Notes: generated from the letters alone by a model not told the origin. A stretch of 64,000 bases of DNA from CANLBN01 sp034111645 (GCA_034111645.1 JAWUWW010000039.1:62001-126000); one strand, 5' to 3'; numbered from the stretch's first letter, positions 1-9,380 are shown. A program made the numbers and translations.

Positions 1-924
1 GGTATTGTCGAAGAGCGAGTGCCGCGTAAACCAATGGATAAATTAATGCGCTTGGCATTACGAAAAGTTTTGCCTAATTCGCAAGTATTTGGTTTTTTTG
101 TAGGCATGGGACAATTAGTTAAGCCCTTGCTCAAAGGTACTTCAATTGGCGCTAAAATTCCGCCTAAAAAAGTAGCTTCGCCGTGGCCTAAAGTTGTCAA
201 TGAAGGTAAAGGTCACGCGCGTCATATGATTGCATTGGCAGGTTGTGCGCAGTCAGTGACAACACCAAACACAAACGCGGCAACGGCTCGGGTGCTCGAT
301 AAGCTCGGTATAACCTTAGTTGAGGCGCCAAAAGCAGGTTGTTGCGGTGCAGTAGATTATCATTTAGGTGCGCATGATGACGGCTTAAATTCTATGCGTA
401 GAAATATCGATGCATGGTGGCCCGCTATTGAAGCTGGCGCAGAAGCTATTGTGATGACCGCTTCTGGTTGTGGAGTTATGGTAAAAGAATATGCTGAGTT
501 ATTAGAACACGATACTAAATATGCTGAAAAATCAAAAAAAGTCAGCGAACTGACAAAAGATTTAAGCGAAATTTTGATTAATGAAGATTTAGAAAAGTTT
601 ACCGTTAGCGATAAAAAACCAACAGCATTTCATTGTCCCTGTACACTTCAGCATGGGCAACAAATAAACGGTGTGGTTGAAGAAATTCTAACGCGTGCGG
701 GTGTGCCATTAACTAAAACTAAAGATAAACATTTATGTTGTGGTTCAGCAGGTACTTATTCTATTCTTCAGTCTAAGACAAGTCAGCAGTTGCTCGATAA
801 TAAATTAACGGCGTTAATGGTCGATAATCCTGTCCAAATTGTGACAGCAAATGTGGGTTGTCAAATGCATTTGGAAACAAAGGCAACTGTGCCGGTTAAA
901 CATTGGGTTGAGCTTTTAGACTAG
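1..924 (+). CDS. glcF: Glycolate oxidase iron-sulfur subunit GlcF, C-terminal part (5' end outside window)
   Basis: The frame is open from base 1, so the gene starts upstream of the window. The visible 307 residues hold two cysteine-rich CCG-type domains: the first has CAGCAQS and a later GCCGAVDYH, the second has HCPCTLQHGQ and a later LCCGSAGTY. This layout is that of GlcF and related (S)-2-hydroxyacid dehydrogenase iron-sulfur subunits, which pass electrons from the flavin subunits GlcD/GlcE to the respiratory chain during glycolate oxidation to glyoxylate. The N-terminal 4Fe-4S ferredoxin part expected in a roughly 400-residue GlcF is not in the window. glcD and glcE would be expected just upstream. 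A lactate-utilisation subunit is the alternative, but the spacing of the two domains fits GlcF better. Confidence 0.88.
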   Translation, partial: GIVEERVPRKPMDKLMRLALRKVLPNSQVFGFFVGMGQLVKPLLKGTSIGAKIPPKKVASPWPKVVNEGKGHARHMIALAGCAQSVTTPNTNAATARVLDKLGITLVEAPKAGCCGAVDYHLGAHDDGLNSMRRNIDAWWPAIEAGAEAIVMTASGCGVMVKEYAELLEHDTKYAEKSKKVSELTKDLSEILINEDLEKFTVSDKKPTAFHCPCTLQHGQQINGVVEEILTRAGVPLTKTKDKHLCCGSAGTYSILQSKTSQQLLDNKLTALMVDNPVQIVTANVGCQMHLETKATVPVKHWVELLD

Positions 925-981
925 CCATTTAAGCGTTGATAATAGATTAAAAATAAAGAAAATAGTTTGCCTGAAAATATA

Positions 982-1488
982 ATGACATTTAGTTGGCAGT
1001 GGGTCCATTACAGTGAATTAAATGTGAATGATCTACATGAGTTGCTAGCTATCAGGCAAGCTGTTTTTGTTGTCGAACAAGAAAGTATTTATCTCGACGC
1101 AGATCGCTTCGATAAACATGCATATCATCTTATTGTAAGAGATGCTTCTAGTTCTTCTATTAGTGCTAATAGCGCTGAAAACAACAAGACTATTTTGCCT
1201 ATAGTCGCCTATGCCAGACTAATACCGCCCAATGTAAAGACGCAAGAAGTAATCCTTGGTCGTATTCTTGTTGCTAAAGATTATCGTGGTGCTGGTTTAG
1301 GGAAAGAATTAGTCAAGCGCTGCCTTGATAAATGTACCTCGCTTTTTTCTTTAAATAACATTCGACTCTCTGCGCAAATTCATCTCGTTGATTTTTACGC
1401 GACATTAGGTTTTGAGGTGATTGGTAATTGTTACGATGATGGTGGCATAGAGCACATTGATATGTTGTTTGAGCGAAAAACTGAATAA
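982..1488 (+). CDS. elaA: ElaA-family GNAT N-acetyltransferase
   Basis: This 168-residue protein has the ElaA N-terminal pattern: HYSELNVNDLHELLAIRQAV followed by FVVEQE, and then the acetyl-CoA loop region VILGRILVAKDYRGAGLGKE. ElaA proteins are GNAT-fold acyltransferases whose physiological substrate is not established. I chose ATG 982 because it aligns with the family start; an in-frame TTG at 967 would add five residues. No strong ribosome binding site is visible for either. It follows glcF by 57 bases and could be read through from it. The 217 bases after it hold only a weak 5-bp hairpin at 1520-1536. Confidence 0.85.
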   Translation: MTFSWQWVHYSELNVNDLHELLAIRQAVFVVEQESIYLDADRFDKHAYHLIVRDASSSSISANSAENNKTILPIVAYARLIPPNVKTQEVILGRILVAKDYRGAGLGKELVKRCLDKCTSLFSLNNIRLSAQIHLVDFYATLGFEVIGNCYDDGGIEHIDMLFERKTE

Positions 1489-1705
1489 TTACCTAACGAA
1501 AGCGTAATCATAGCAAAAGAGCTGAAGATAACAGCTTTATATAAATTATTTAGGTGGTGGTTAATAAACCTAATAGTTAATAAGAATGAGTAGTTAAAAT
1601 ACAAATAGTGATGCACAAAAACTATAACGTAAAAAATAATGTCTTTTTGATGATGTCAGTTATAAAGACAGTTGTTCCATATAGTCGATTTATAAGGAGA
1701 AAGAT

Positions 1706-2149
1706 ATGAAAACATGGCTGATTTATTTGTCAGGTGAAATTCACACCGATTGGCGCGAACAAATTATTGAAGGTGCAAAAGCGCTTAATTTGCCCGTTGA
1801 ATTTACCTCTCCTGTTGTAGTGCACGAAGCGAGTGATGCTGCAGGTGATGTGTTGGGTGCAGAAAATAAGCCTTTTTGGAGAGATCATCAGTCATCAAAA
1901 GTTAATGCTATACGCACTAAAACAATGATTGAGGATTGTGATATGGCGGTCGTTAGATTTGGTGATAAATATAAGCAGTGGAATGCTGCATTTGATGCTG
2001 GTTTTTGCGCTGCTTTAGGCAAGCCTTACTTGACACTTCACGCCGATGATATTATTCATCCATTAAAAGAAGTTGATGCGGCGGCAATGGGCTGGGCGCA
2101 AACGCCACAGCAGGTTGTTGAAGTTTTGCAATATGTAACGACAGCTTAG
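1706..2149 (+). CDS. ytoQ: YtoQ family protein
   Basis: This 147-residue protein matches the YtoQ family across its length: the opening YLSGEIHTDWREQI, a central MIEDCDMAVVRFGDKYKQWN and the AFDAGFCAALGKPYLTLH segment. The fold is expected to resemble nucleoside 2-deoxyribosyltransferases (a Rossmann-like fold with an NAAFDAG loop), but no reaction has been firmly shown for the family. A good ribosome binding site (AAGGAG, 1697-1702) precedes ATG 1706. It stands alone with 217 bases on each side, which suggests its own transcript. Confidence 0.8.
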   Translation: MKTWLIYLSGEIHTDWREQIIEGAKALNLPVEFTSPVVVHEASDAAGDVLGAENKPFWRDHQSSKVNAIRTKTMIEDCDMAVVRFGDKYKQWNAAFDAGFCAALGKPYLTLHADDIIHPLKEVDAAAMGWAQTPQQVVEVLQYVTTA

Positions 2150-2213
2150 TAATACCGATTTGTATCAATAATGCATATCAATAGCAGGCTTTAAAATTTT
2201 TGATATTTTTTTG

Positions 2214-2256
2214 TTTGAGAGGACGTTGGTTTCTTTAACCTGACGTGGCTCTCAAA
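2214..2256 (+). promoter_or_regulatory. Long interrupted hairpin in the leader region of ybiT
   Basis: TTTGAGAG (2214-2221) pairs perfectly with CTCTCAAA (2249-2256). Inside it ACGT (2223-2226) pairs with ACGT (2243-2246), and GGTT (2228-2231) with AACC (2237-2240), around a 5-base loop. No T-tract follows on either strand, so an ordinary intrinsic terminator is unlikely; a T7 run lies just before it instead. It may shape the 5' leader of ybiT or the 3' end of ytoQ mRNA. Confidence 0.45.
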
Positions 2257-2367
2257 TACAACCCGATTAAAATTTACTCGACCTCGTCTTTATAACTCTT
2301 TATAGTACCCGCAAATTTTGGCTTAATCGTTTTGGTTTTGCTTACAAACTATTTTTAGGACTTTTTT

Positions 2368-3960
2368 TTGATTTCAGCTGCAAATGTCACTATGCAATTT
2401 GGTGCAAAACCCCTTTTTGAAAATATCTCGGTTAAATTTGGTAATGGCAATCGCTACGGGCTGATTGGCGCTAACGGCTGCGGTAAATCCACATTGATGA
2501 AAATACTCGATGGTAGCCTTACACCGACGGCAGGCAATGTATCGGTTACGCCTAATGAGCGCTTAGGTAAGTTAAGCCAAGATCAGTTTGCATTTGAAAA
2601 ATATAATGTTGTAGATACCGTGATTATGGGGCATAGCGAGCTGTGGGAAATAAAGCAGGAGCGTGATCGTATTTACTCTTTGCCAGAAATGAGCGAAGAC
2701 GACGGTATGAAGGTAGCTAATTTAGAAGTGCTATTTGCAGAGATGGATGGCTATACAGCTGAGAGTCGTGCGGGCGAGATATTGTTGGGTGCCGGTATAG
2801 AAGAAGCGCTACATTTTAATCCTATGAGCGAAATTGCTCCGGGGCGAAAATTACGGGTGCTACTTGCGCAAGCATTATTTTCTAACCCCGATATTTTATT
2901 GCTTGATGAGCCGACAAATAATTTAGATATTAATACTATTCGTTGGTTAGAAGATGTCTTAAATCAGCGTGATAGTACGATGGTTATCATCTCGCATGAT
3001 CGCCATTTTTTAAATTCTGTCTGCACGCATATGGCCGATATCGACTATGGTGAACTTAGAGTCTACCCTGGTAGCTATGATGACTTTATGATTGCTGCAA
3101 CGCAGGTGCAAGAAAGAATACGTTCTGAGAACAGCAAAAAAAGTGTAGAGATTGCCGATTTGCAACAATTTGTCAGCCGCTTTTCGGCAAATGCATCTAA
3201 GGCAAAACAGGCAACATCGCGGGCAAAGAAATTAGAAAAAATTAAACTTGAAGATGTAAAGCCCTCTAGTCGTATGAATCCTTTTATTCGATTCAGTCAA
3301 GATAAAAAATTACATAGGCAAGCAGTGACCTTTGAAAATTTAGGCCATGGTTTTGAGGGCGAAACTTTATTTGAAAAAAGCGATATTATTATTGAGGCTG
3401 GTGAACGTATTGCTGTTATTGGTGAAAACGGCGCAGGTAAAACAACATTGCTACGTTGTATGATGGAGCATTTAACGCCTAAACACGGAAATATTAAATG
3501 GGCAGAGAATGCAAGCTTAGGTTATTGCCCGCAAGATACTGCGGGCGAGTTTGTAGGCGACACCAATTTATTTGATTGGATGAGTTTATGGCGTAAGCCA
3601 AATCACGATGATCAAATCGTACGTGCAACATTAGGACGCTTATTATTCTCTGCAGATGAATATAAAAAGAAAGCTAGAGTTTGCTCGGGTGGAGAGAAAA
3701 ACCGCCTTTTATTTGGCAAGCTAATGATGATGGATACTAATGTGTTGGTGATGGATGAGCCAACTAACCACCTAGATATGGAGTCGATCGAGTCACTAAA
3801 CCTTGCCTTAGAAAATTATCCTGGCACCTTGATTTTTGTTAGTCACGATCGTGAATTCGTATCGTCTCTAGCAACACAAATTATAGAGATAAAAGGTAAA
3901 GAGTTAATAAATTTTAAAGGAACTTACAGCGAATATTTGGCAAGCCAGTCGATAAAATAG
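2368..3960 (+). CDS. ybiT: ABC-F family ATPase YbiT
   Basis: The protein has 530 residues, the same length as Escherichia coli YbiT, and resembles it throughout. Domain 1 has Walker A GANGCGKST and Walker B LLLDEPTNNLD; domain 2 has GENGAGKTT, signature CSGGEKNR and MDEPTNHLD. ABC-F proteins have no membrane domain and act on the ribosome; a translation-factor role is inferred for YbiT by family. The start is TTG 2368: AGGA at 2357-2360 is seven bases upstream and the reading LISAANVTMQF lines up with the YbiT N-terminus, while the next in-frame ATG would cut into the first strand. A structured leader hairpin lies about 110 bases upstream. It ends five bases before a convergent lipoprotein gene. 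Confidence 0.93.
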   Translation: MISAANVTMQFGAKPLFENISVKFGNGNRYGLIGANGCGKSTLMKILDGSLTPTAGNVSVTPNERLGKLSQDQFAFEKYNVVDTVIMGHSELWEIKQERDRIYSLPEMSEDDGMKVANLEVLFAEMDGYTAESRAGEILLGAGIEEALHFNPMSEIAPGRKLRVLLAQALFSNPDILLLDEPTNNLDINTIRWLEDVLNQRDSTMVIISHDRHFLNSVCTHMADIDYGELRVYPGSYDDFMIAATQVQERIRSENSKKSVEIADLQQFVSRFSANASKAKQATSRAKKLEKIKLEDVKPSSRMNPFIRFSQDKKLHRQAVTFENLGHGFEGETLFEKSDIIIEAGERIAVIGENGAGKTTLLRCMMEHLTPKHGNIKWAENASLGYCPQDTAGEFVGDTNLFDWMSLWRKPNHDDQIVRATLGRLLFSADEYKKKARVCSGGEKNRLLFGKLMMMDTNVLVMDEPTNHLDMESIESLNLALENYPGTLIFVSHDREFVSSLATQIIEIKGKELINFKGTYSEYLASQSIK

Positions 3961-3965
3961 TCGAG

Positions 3966-4883
3966 TTATTGTTGGTTCTTTATTAGTTTTTTTGGATTTT
4001 GAACTTTATATTTATCATCTACTAAGAAATTGATTGATCGTGTAAAATTAGGGATCCAGTCCTTCCATTTGTGTTCGCCTTGATAAATAATATACTCGTG
4101 ATCTATATTATTGGACACGAGTTTTTCATGAAAACGTTGGTTGTTTTTTATCATTTGATCAAGATCATTGTCGCCAATAAATAATTGTAAGCGCACATTA
4201 TTGCTGTTTTTGTTGTTTATAAATTCTTTCTCTATGGTATTTTCAACATAGTTTTTTGAAAATTTCACGCCATAAATTTTATCAAAAGGAAATATTAATT
4301 GAATTAAAAAAGAATTATTTGTCTTTTCTTTTTCTTCATCGCTAATAATTGGTGCACTAAAAGCACTAACACTTGAAAAAATATTTTCAGTTACATATGA
4401 AAATCTTAAAGCACCAAATCCACCCATAGATAAACCCATAACGTGACAATTTTCTGGGCAGTCGAGCGTGTTATAATTATTTTGAACAAGTGGTAAGATA
4501 TCTTTTGTCACCCAGTCTCTATAATTATGTGATCCATCTGCCCAATTCTCCCAAAAGCCAAGGTCACCATTTGGGCTTATTAGAATTACTCTAGGCATAT
4601 TGCCCATGTTTATTTGTTTATCAAAATACTTGTTTGCACCAAAGCGTTCAAAGCTTTCATGGTTGCCGCCTGCACCATGAAGAAACACGATGAGTGGCAA
4701 CCGTTCGCTTATCTGCCAATTGGGTGGAGTGTAGACGCCATAGTCGATAATTTTTTGTGTGTTGGCTGGATTTATTTTTTTATAATCAAGTTGTTGATAT
4801 TGTCTAAAGGCGGAACATGAACTTATGAGCAGACAAAGAAAAAATATATAAAATAAGTTTAAATACGATAATGCCTTATGCAT
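3966..4883 (-). CDS. Putative esterase lipoprotein (alpha/beta hydrolase, esterase D-like)
   Basis: This 305-residue protein starts with a hydrophobic signal and a lipobox-like LLISSC, so it is predicted to be a lipoprotein with Cys at about residue 23. The rest is an alpha/beta hydrolase of the putative-esterase type: an oxyanion-region HGAGGNHESF, the nucleophile elbow GLSMGGFGALR with its serine, a late acidic residue in GDNDLD and a histidine in QGEHKWKDW. Enzymes of this type include S-formylglutathione hydrolase, feruloyl esterases and mycolyltransferase-like proteins; the substrate cannot be told here. It lies 54 bases downstream of another lipoprotein gene on the same strand, so the two are probably one operon. 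Confidence 0.72.
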   Translation of the reverse strand: MHKALSYLNLFYIFFLCLLISSCSAFRQYQQLDYKKINPANTQKIIDYGVYTPPNWQISERLPLIVFLHGAGGNHESFERFGANKYFDKQINMGNMPRVILISPNGDLGFWENWADGSHNYRDWVTKDILPLVQNNYNTLDCPENCHVMGLSMGGFGALRFSYVTENIFSSVSAFSAPIISDEEKEKTNNSFLIQLIFPFDKIYGVKFSKNYVENTIEKEFINNKNSNNVRLQLFIGDNDLDQMIKNNQRFHEKLVSNNIDHEYIIYQGEHKWKDWIPNFTRSINFLVDDKYKVQNPKKLIKNQQ

Positions 4884-4937
4884 AAGAAATGCTCATAAAT
4901 TTAGAAGACCTTATGAAAATATATATTTCAAAATTGC

Positions 4938-5495
4938 TTACTTAAAGGGATAGTCAATACCAACTAAGTTTTCTTCAATATAATATCTATTAACTACTAT
5001 TTGGCTAGCAATTAATTGACGGTCTATGAGTAATTTCGCATCGCTTAATACTTTATCGATAATGACTAATTGTTCATTGTTTGCTGAAGATTGATAAAGT
5101 GCATTGCCCCAAATAATTAAGTGGCGAGTTTTTATTTTGCTAAATTTTCTGTGCTTAGCCCACTCGGGTGAGACTGTTTTGCCAATAAGTTCTAGTTTTG
5201 CTTTTGCGATATCTCTATGCGCTTCGTCTTCGATGGTTTCTGCTAAGTTATTTGATAATTCAAGCCAACCCCGACGATAAAGCTCCCAACCTAAATATAA
5301 GCGTTTTATCCAAAGTAAATATTGATCCAAAGATATATAGGTTTTGTTCATGGGATCTTGTTGGTAAAAATCAATATAATATTCTATCGGTGGTAGCTCT
5401 TCAGGCCAGTCTGCTTTAGTCTGATTTTGAAGGCTTGTGCAGCCGCTGATAAAAAATATCAAAGATATTATGGTAGTAAATGTAAGAGACTTCAT
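4938..5495 (-). CDS. Lipoprotein of unknown function
   Basis: I do not recognise this 185-residue protein. The N-terminus is a clear lipoprotein signal: a short basic start, a hydrophobic stretch and the lipobox FISGCTS, with the acylated Cys at residue 19. The mature part is rich in aromatic and charged residues, with YYIDFYQQDP and LWIKRLYLGWELYRRGW, and shows no catalytic motif. It is probably co-transcribed with the downstream esterase-like lipoprotein. ATG 5495 is preceded by AGTGAACCC, not a clear ribosome binding site. Confidence 0.6.
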   Translation of the reverse strand: MKSLTFTTIISLIFFISGCTSLQNQTKADWPEELPPIEYYIDFYQQDPMNKTYISLDQYLLWIKRLYLGWELYRRGWLELSNNLAETIEDEAHRDIAKAKLELIGKTVSPEWAKHRKFSKIKTRHLIIWGNALYQSSANNEQLVIIDKVLSDAKLLIDRQLIASQIVVNRYYIEENLVGIDYPFK

Positions 5496-5840
5496 AAGGG
5501 TTCACTTAGGGAGCTTAGCCTACTTGCTTTAGTTAAATGATTAAGTACGGAATCTATAGACAACTAGTTTAATGCGTCTTAATTACAGTTTAATGTAAGA
5601 CTCATTATAATTTTAGAACAGGATGCAACTTTTGTCGCGAGAACCAAACTTCTATATCATGGTAATATGTATATCTATAAAAACGCTGGTATTACTAGTA
5701 GCCTCTTCATATAAAACGATTCAGCTTTATGATTAGTTTGCATGATCAATCTAGATAAGCTTTTTGTACGCTTTGAAAGCAACCTGTTGGTCTGTATGTA
5801 ATAGCTATGTTAATGATATTAAAGGAAATATTTTTAGTTT
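5496..5840. other. Intergenic region between a divergent lipoprotein gene and ygfB
   Basis: This 345-base AT-rich stretch separates divergent genes and must hold the promoters of both. I find no coding frame with a plausible start and no tRNA. In many gammaproteobacteria zapA and the 6S RNA gene ssrS lie next to ygfB; I see no recognisable 6S RNA or zapA here. Confidence 0.4.
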
Positions 5841-6455
5841 ATGTCTGATGTTCATTTGATTAATTTTGATGATTTCTGCGATGTATTAATTCCATTGGGT
5901 GCACTTAATAGTCCCTCTGAATTGCATGGCTTGTTATGCGGTAAATTATGTGGAGGAGCAGCTTTAACGCCTGATCAATGGCTTGCTGCAGCATGGGAGC
6001 TACTAGATATTGTCGGCGAGCCCAATGTAGAAATACAAGAGCCAGTTATGGCGATGTACACCATTACCCAAGCACAGCTAAGCTCAGGGGATTATGATCT
6101 GCAGCCGTTTTTGCCTGATGATGATAGTGAAATGGAGCAACGCACCCAAGCACTATCTCAGTGGTGTCATGGCTTTCTAACGGGCTTTGGAGGCGCAGGG
6201 ATTGCACCTGATGCTAAGTTTTCAAGCGATCAGGCTGATTCTTTGCGTGACATAGCAGCCATAGTGCAAGTAACGATAGACGACGAAGTCGATCGCGATG
6301 AAGATGAACAAGAATCGGACTATATAGATTTAATTGAACATGTACGCATTATCGCGATGAATTTTTATGAAGACAATCTGCAACAGATCCAAGATGATGA
6401 AAAATCAGTAAAAAATGATAACAAAAAGCATTCAAAGACTAAAATTGTGCACTAA
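5841..6455 (+). CDS. ygfB: YgfB/YecA-type UPF0149 family protein
   Basis: This 204-residue protein has the UPF0149 opening LGALNSPSELHGLLCGKLCG and the later WCHGFLTGFG, followed by the acidic DDEVDRDEDEQESDYIDLIEHVR segment that marks the YgfB branch. Its biochemical role is not settled; in Pseudomonas aeruginosa YgfB has been linked to control of beta-lactamase expression. The C-terminus carries a short basic tail (KHSKTK) beyond the usual domain. AAAGGA upstream of ATG 5841 is a good ribosome binding site. It sits directly before pepP-ubiH-ubiI, the usual order, and is likely the first gene of that transcript. Confidence 0.87.
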   Translation: MSDVHLINFDDFCDVLIPLGALNSPSELHGLLCGKLCGGAALTPDQWLAAAWELLDIVGEPNVEIQEPVMAMYTITQAQLSSGDYDLQPFLPDDDSEMEQRTQALSQWCHGFLTGFGGAGIAPDAKFSSDQADSLRDIAAIVQVTIDDEVDRDEDEQESDYIDLIEHVRIIAMNFYEDNLQQIQDDEKSVKNDNKKHSKTKIVH

Positions 6456-6591
6456 TATAAAGTCTAACCTAGACCATTAAAACTTAAGCGATTACAAATG
6501 TTTAAAAAATGTGATTGAGTCGTAACCACTAAATGTGATATCGAAATAGAATCCAATAAGTTGATAATAAATATCCAGTATTGTAAGGACA

Positions 6592-7932
6592 ATGACAAAC
6601 GCTATGCCAAAGACAATTCCGACGATTAGTAAAAAAGAGTTTGCCCGCCGCCGCGAGCAACTGATGCGTCATATGGAGCCAAATAGCATAGCTATTTTGC
6701 CGGCGGCTACTGAAAAAATTCGTAACCGCGATGCCGATTATCGATTTCGACAAGATAGTGATTTTTTTTATTTGAGCGGCTTTGTCGAGCCCGAAGCTGT
6801 TGTCGTCCTTATCCCTGGTCGAGAGCATGGAGAGTTCATACTTTTTTGTCGTGAGCGCGATCGAGCGCGTGAAATTTGGGATGGTTATCGCTCTGGTCCA
6901 GAGGGTGCTTGTAAAAATTTTCAGGCAGATGATGCATTTCCTATTAGCGATATCGATGATATTTTGCCAGGCCTTATTGAGGGCCGTGAGCGTGTTTACT
7001 ATTCGATGGGTCGCGATCAACAGTTTGATCAAAAAGTAATGACTTGGGTTAACTCTATTCGTTCGCAAATCCGTTCGGGTGCGATACCGCCAGGTGAATT
7101 TTTAAATCTTGATCACCTGCTTCATGATCAACGATTGTTTAAGCGGGCAAGTGAAGTCCAAATTATGAAGCAAGCGGCGAGCATTTCGGCTAAAGCTCAT
7201 TGCCAAGCAATGAAAATTTGTAAACCCGGAATGTATGAATATGAGTTAGAGGCAGAGCTTTTGCATGGTTTTATAAAAGCGGGTTCGCGGGCGGCTGCTT
7301 ATAATTCAATTGTAGGGAGTGGGGATAACGCCTGCATTTTGCATTATGTTGAAAACTCTAAGCAAATGAAAGCGGGCGACCTAGTGCTTATAGATGCAGG
7401 TTGTGAGTTAGAGCATTATGCCTCGGATATTACTCGTACTTTTCCAGTGTCGGGGATCTTTTCTAAAGAGCAAAGAGCGATTTATCAATTAGTTCTTGAT
7501 GCACAGGCTGCCGCAATTGATATGATAAAGCCGGGTAATCATTGGAACGAACCTCATGAAGTATCGGTTAAAGTTATTACTGAAGGTTTAGTTAAATTAG
7601 GTTTGTTGAAAGGCAATGTCGATAAGCTTATTAAAGAAGAAAAATATAGGCAATTTTATATGCATAAAATTGGTCATTGGCTAGGCATGGATGTGCACGA
7701 TGTTGGTGACTATAAAATAGCTGGAATGTGGCGTGTGTTAGAGCCTGGTATGATAATGACAGTTGAACCGGGTATTTATATTTCCCCCGACGATGAAACC
7801 GTCGCTAAAAAATGGCGCGGCATTGGTATAAGAATTGAAGATGACGTACTTATCACGAAAACTGGTTATGAAATTTTATCGATTGACGCACCTAAAAAAA
7901 TTGATGAAATAGAGGCTTTAATGAGTGCTTAA
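6592..7932 (+). CDS. pepP: Xaa-Pro aminopeptidase (aminopeptidase P)
   Basis: This 446-residue M24-family enzyme removes an N-terminal residue that precedes proline. The two-metal site is complete: D268 and D279 in LIDAGCELEHYASDITRTF, H362 in GHWLGMDVHD, E392 in TVEPGIYI and E416 in GIRIEDDV. The N-terminal non-catalytic domain (about residues 10-170) is also present, with RNRDADYRFRQDSDFFYLSG typical of bacterial AMPP. The start is uncertain: AAGGA at 6585-6589 is only two bases from ATG 6592 and fourteen from the in-frame ATG 6604. It lies between ygfB and ubiH, a standard neighbourhood. Confidence 0.95.
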   Translation: MTNAMPKTIPTISKKEFARRREQLMRHMEPNSIAILPAATEKIRNRDADYRFRQDSDFFYLSGFVEPEAVVVLIPGREHGEFILFCRERDRAREIWDGYRSGPEGACKNFQADDAFPISDIDDILPGLIEGRERVYYSMGRDQQFDQKVMTWVNSIRSQIRSGAIPPGEFLNLDHLLHDQRLFKRASEVQIMKQAASISAKAHCQAMKICKPGMYEYELEAELLHGFIKAGSRAAAYNSIVGSGDNACILHYVENSKQMKAGDLVLIDAGCELEHYASDITRTFPVSGIFSKEQRAIYQLVLDAQAAAIDMIKPGNHWNEPHEVSVKVITEGLVKLGLLKGNVDKLIKEEKYRQFYMHKIGHWLGMDVHDVGDYKIAGMWRVLEPGMIMTVEPGIYISPDDETVAKKWRGIGIRIEDDVLITKTGYEILSIDAPKKIDEIEALMSA

Positions 7933-8063
7933 ATACTAGTTATTAAAATTAATTAGAAGCTTAAGTAAAATTATTATTCTGTTTTATCAAGCATAAGTTA
8001 TTAAATAATACAGAGGCAAAAGTTATTTCTGCAACATTAGCTGACAGTTCTGAGTCTTTTAAT

Positions 8064-9341
8064 ATGCGCAATCAACATATTGTTATTGTTGGTGGTGGCA
8101 TGGTGGGTATTAGTTTAGCGTTGTTATTGTCGAAGTGGCTGTCTACATCCTCATTAAAAAATAAAATCTCTAAATCTTATTCGATTACATTAATCGAAAA
8201 ATTTCAATTAAATGCCACTCCAAAAGCTACCCTTAAACAGTCTAGCTTTGATGCTCGCTCTACGGCCTTGAGTGCCGGTTCAGCGAAAATCTTTAACGAG
8301 CTTGACTGTTGGCAAAAGATACAAAATGTAGCTGAGCCTATTGAAAGAATTCATGTGTCCGATAAAGGCCACATGAGCAATGTCAGCATAAATGCCAAAG
8401 AGTATGATTGTGATGCGCTAGGTTATCTCGTTGAGAATCGACATTTAGGCTCTGTATTATTAAGTGAACTAAAAAAAACCGCTGTTAATTGTTTAGCGCC
8501 GGTGCAAGTTGTCAGTTGTGAAGCAAAAAAAAATGGCTATAAGCTAACCTTAGAGAATGGCGATAAAGATAATAAAATTACGACAGATGAAATTCATGCT
8601 GATTTATTAATTGTTGCCGATGGCGCAGAATCTGAGCTGCGAAAAAAACTGGGTATAGATGCAAAATATACAGATTATAAACAGTCTGCGTTAATCGCAA
8701 ATGTAGCACTTTCTGAGCCGCATAAAAATATCGCCTACGAACGTTTTACAGACACTGGCCCGATTGCTTTACTGCCATTATCGGCAAGCCCGCTTGAATC
8801 ACAACCTGCAACAGGAAATGACAGAGCCGCACTAGTATGGATCATTCCACGCGATCAGCAAGATAATTACCTCAACGAGAGTAATGAAAATCTATTAGCT
8901 CGTCTACAAGACCGATTTGGTTATCGGGCCGGTAAGTTTTTATCAATAGGTGCGCGGCAAGCCTATCCATTAACGCTTATTCAGGCGGCAGAACAAGTTC
9001 GCTCTAATCTAGTCCTTATTGGTAACGCGGCACATTTTTTACATCCCGTTGCAGGGCAGGGCTTCAATTTAGCATTAAGAGATTGTTATCAGTTAGTGAG
9101 CTGCCTTCAGCAGGCCGATACCAATAACAAACTATTGGGCGAGTTATCGGTTCTTAATCAATATCTTGATGATCAATCATTTGATCAAGACTCAACAATT
9201 GTGGTTACAGATTCATTAGTCAAATTGTTTTCATCGGCCAAGTTCTCAAAGGCAGTTGTAAGGCAGCTTGGATTATTAGGTTTAAATGCATCGCCTATTA
9301 TTAAACATCGATTTGGTAAAAAGATGATGGGGTTAGGATGA
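8064..9341 (+). CDS. ubiH: 2-octaprenyl-6-methoxyphenol hydroxylase UbiH (FAD monooxygenase)
   Basis: This 425-residue flavin monooxygenase belongs to the UbiH/UbiI/UbiF group that hydroxylates the ubiquinone ring. The N-terminal dinucleotide motif is IVIVGGGMVGISLAL, the middle DG motif is VVADGAESELRKKLGI, and the second FAD motif is IGNAAHFLHPVAGQGFNLAL. Order (after pepP, before ubiI) and the FDARSTALSAGS segment identify it as UbiH. The spacer after the GGGMVG motif has a longer lysine- and serine-rich insertion than usual. ATG 8064 has no strong ribosome binding site. ubiI follows after 39 bases. Confidence 0.9.
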   Translation: MRNQHIVIVGGGMVGISLALLLSKWLSTSSLKNKISKSYSITLIEKFQLNATPKATLKQSSFDARSTALSAGSAKIFNELDCWQKIQNVAEPIERIHVSDKGHMSNVSINAKEYDCDALGYLVENRHLGSVLLSELKKTAVNCLAPVQVVSCEAKKNGYKLTLENGDKDNKITTDEIHADLLIVADGAESELRKKLGIDAKYTDYKQSALIANVALSEPHKNIAYERFTDTGPIALLPLSASPLESQPATGNDRAALVWIIPRDQQDNYLNESNENLLARLQDRFGYRAGKFLSIGARQAYPLTLIQAAEQVRSNLVLIGNAAHFLHPVAGQGFNLALRDCYQLVSCLQQADTNNKLLGELSVLNQYLDDQSFDQDSTIVVTDSLVKLFSSAKFSKAVVRQLGLLGLNASPIIKHRFGKKMMGLG

Positions 9342-9380
9342 TGGTTTTATTATTTATAATAGCGTCTGCTGAGTATTGAT

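Noticed and set aside
5496..5840. 6S RNA gene expected near ygfB
   Set aside because: No long rod-like structure with the central bubble was recognisable; the gene is probably elsewhere.
6529..7068. 179-codon open frame on the minus strand inside pepP
   Set aside because: It lies antisense to the conserved N-terminal half of pepP, matches no family I know and has no ribosome binding site.
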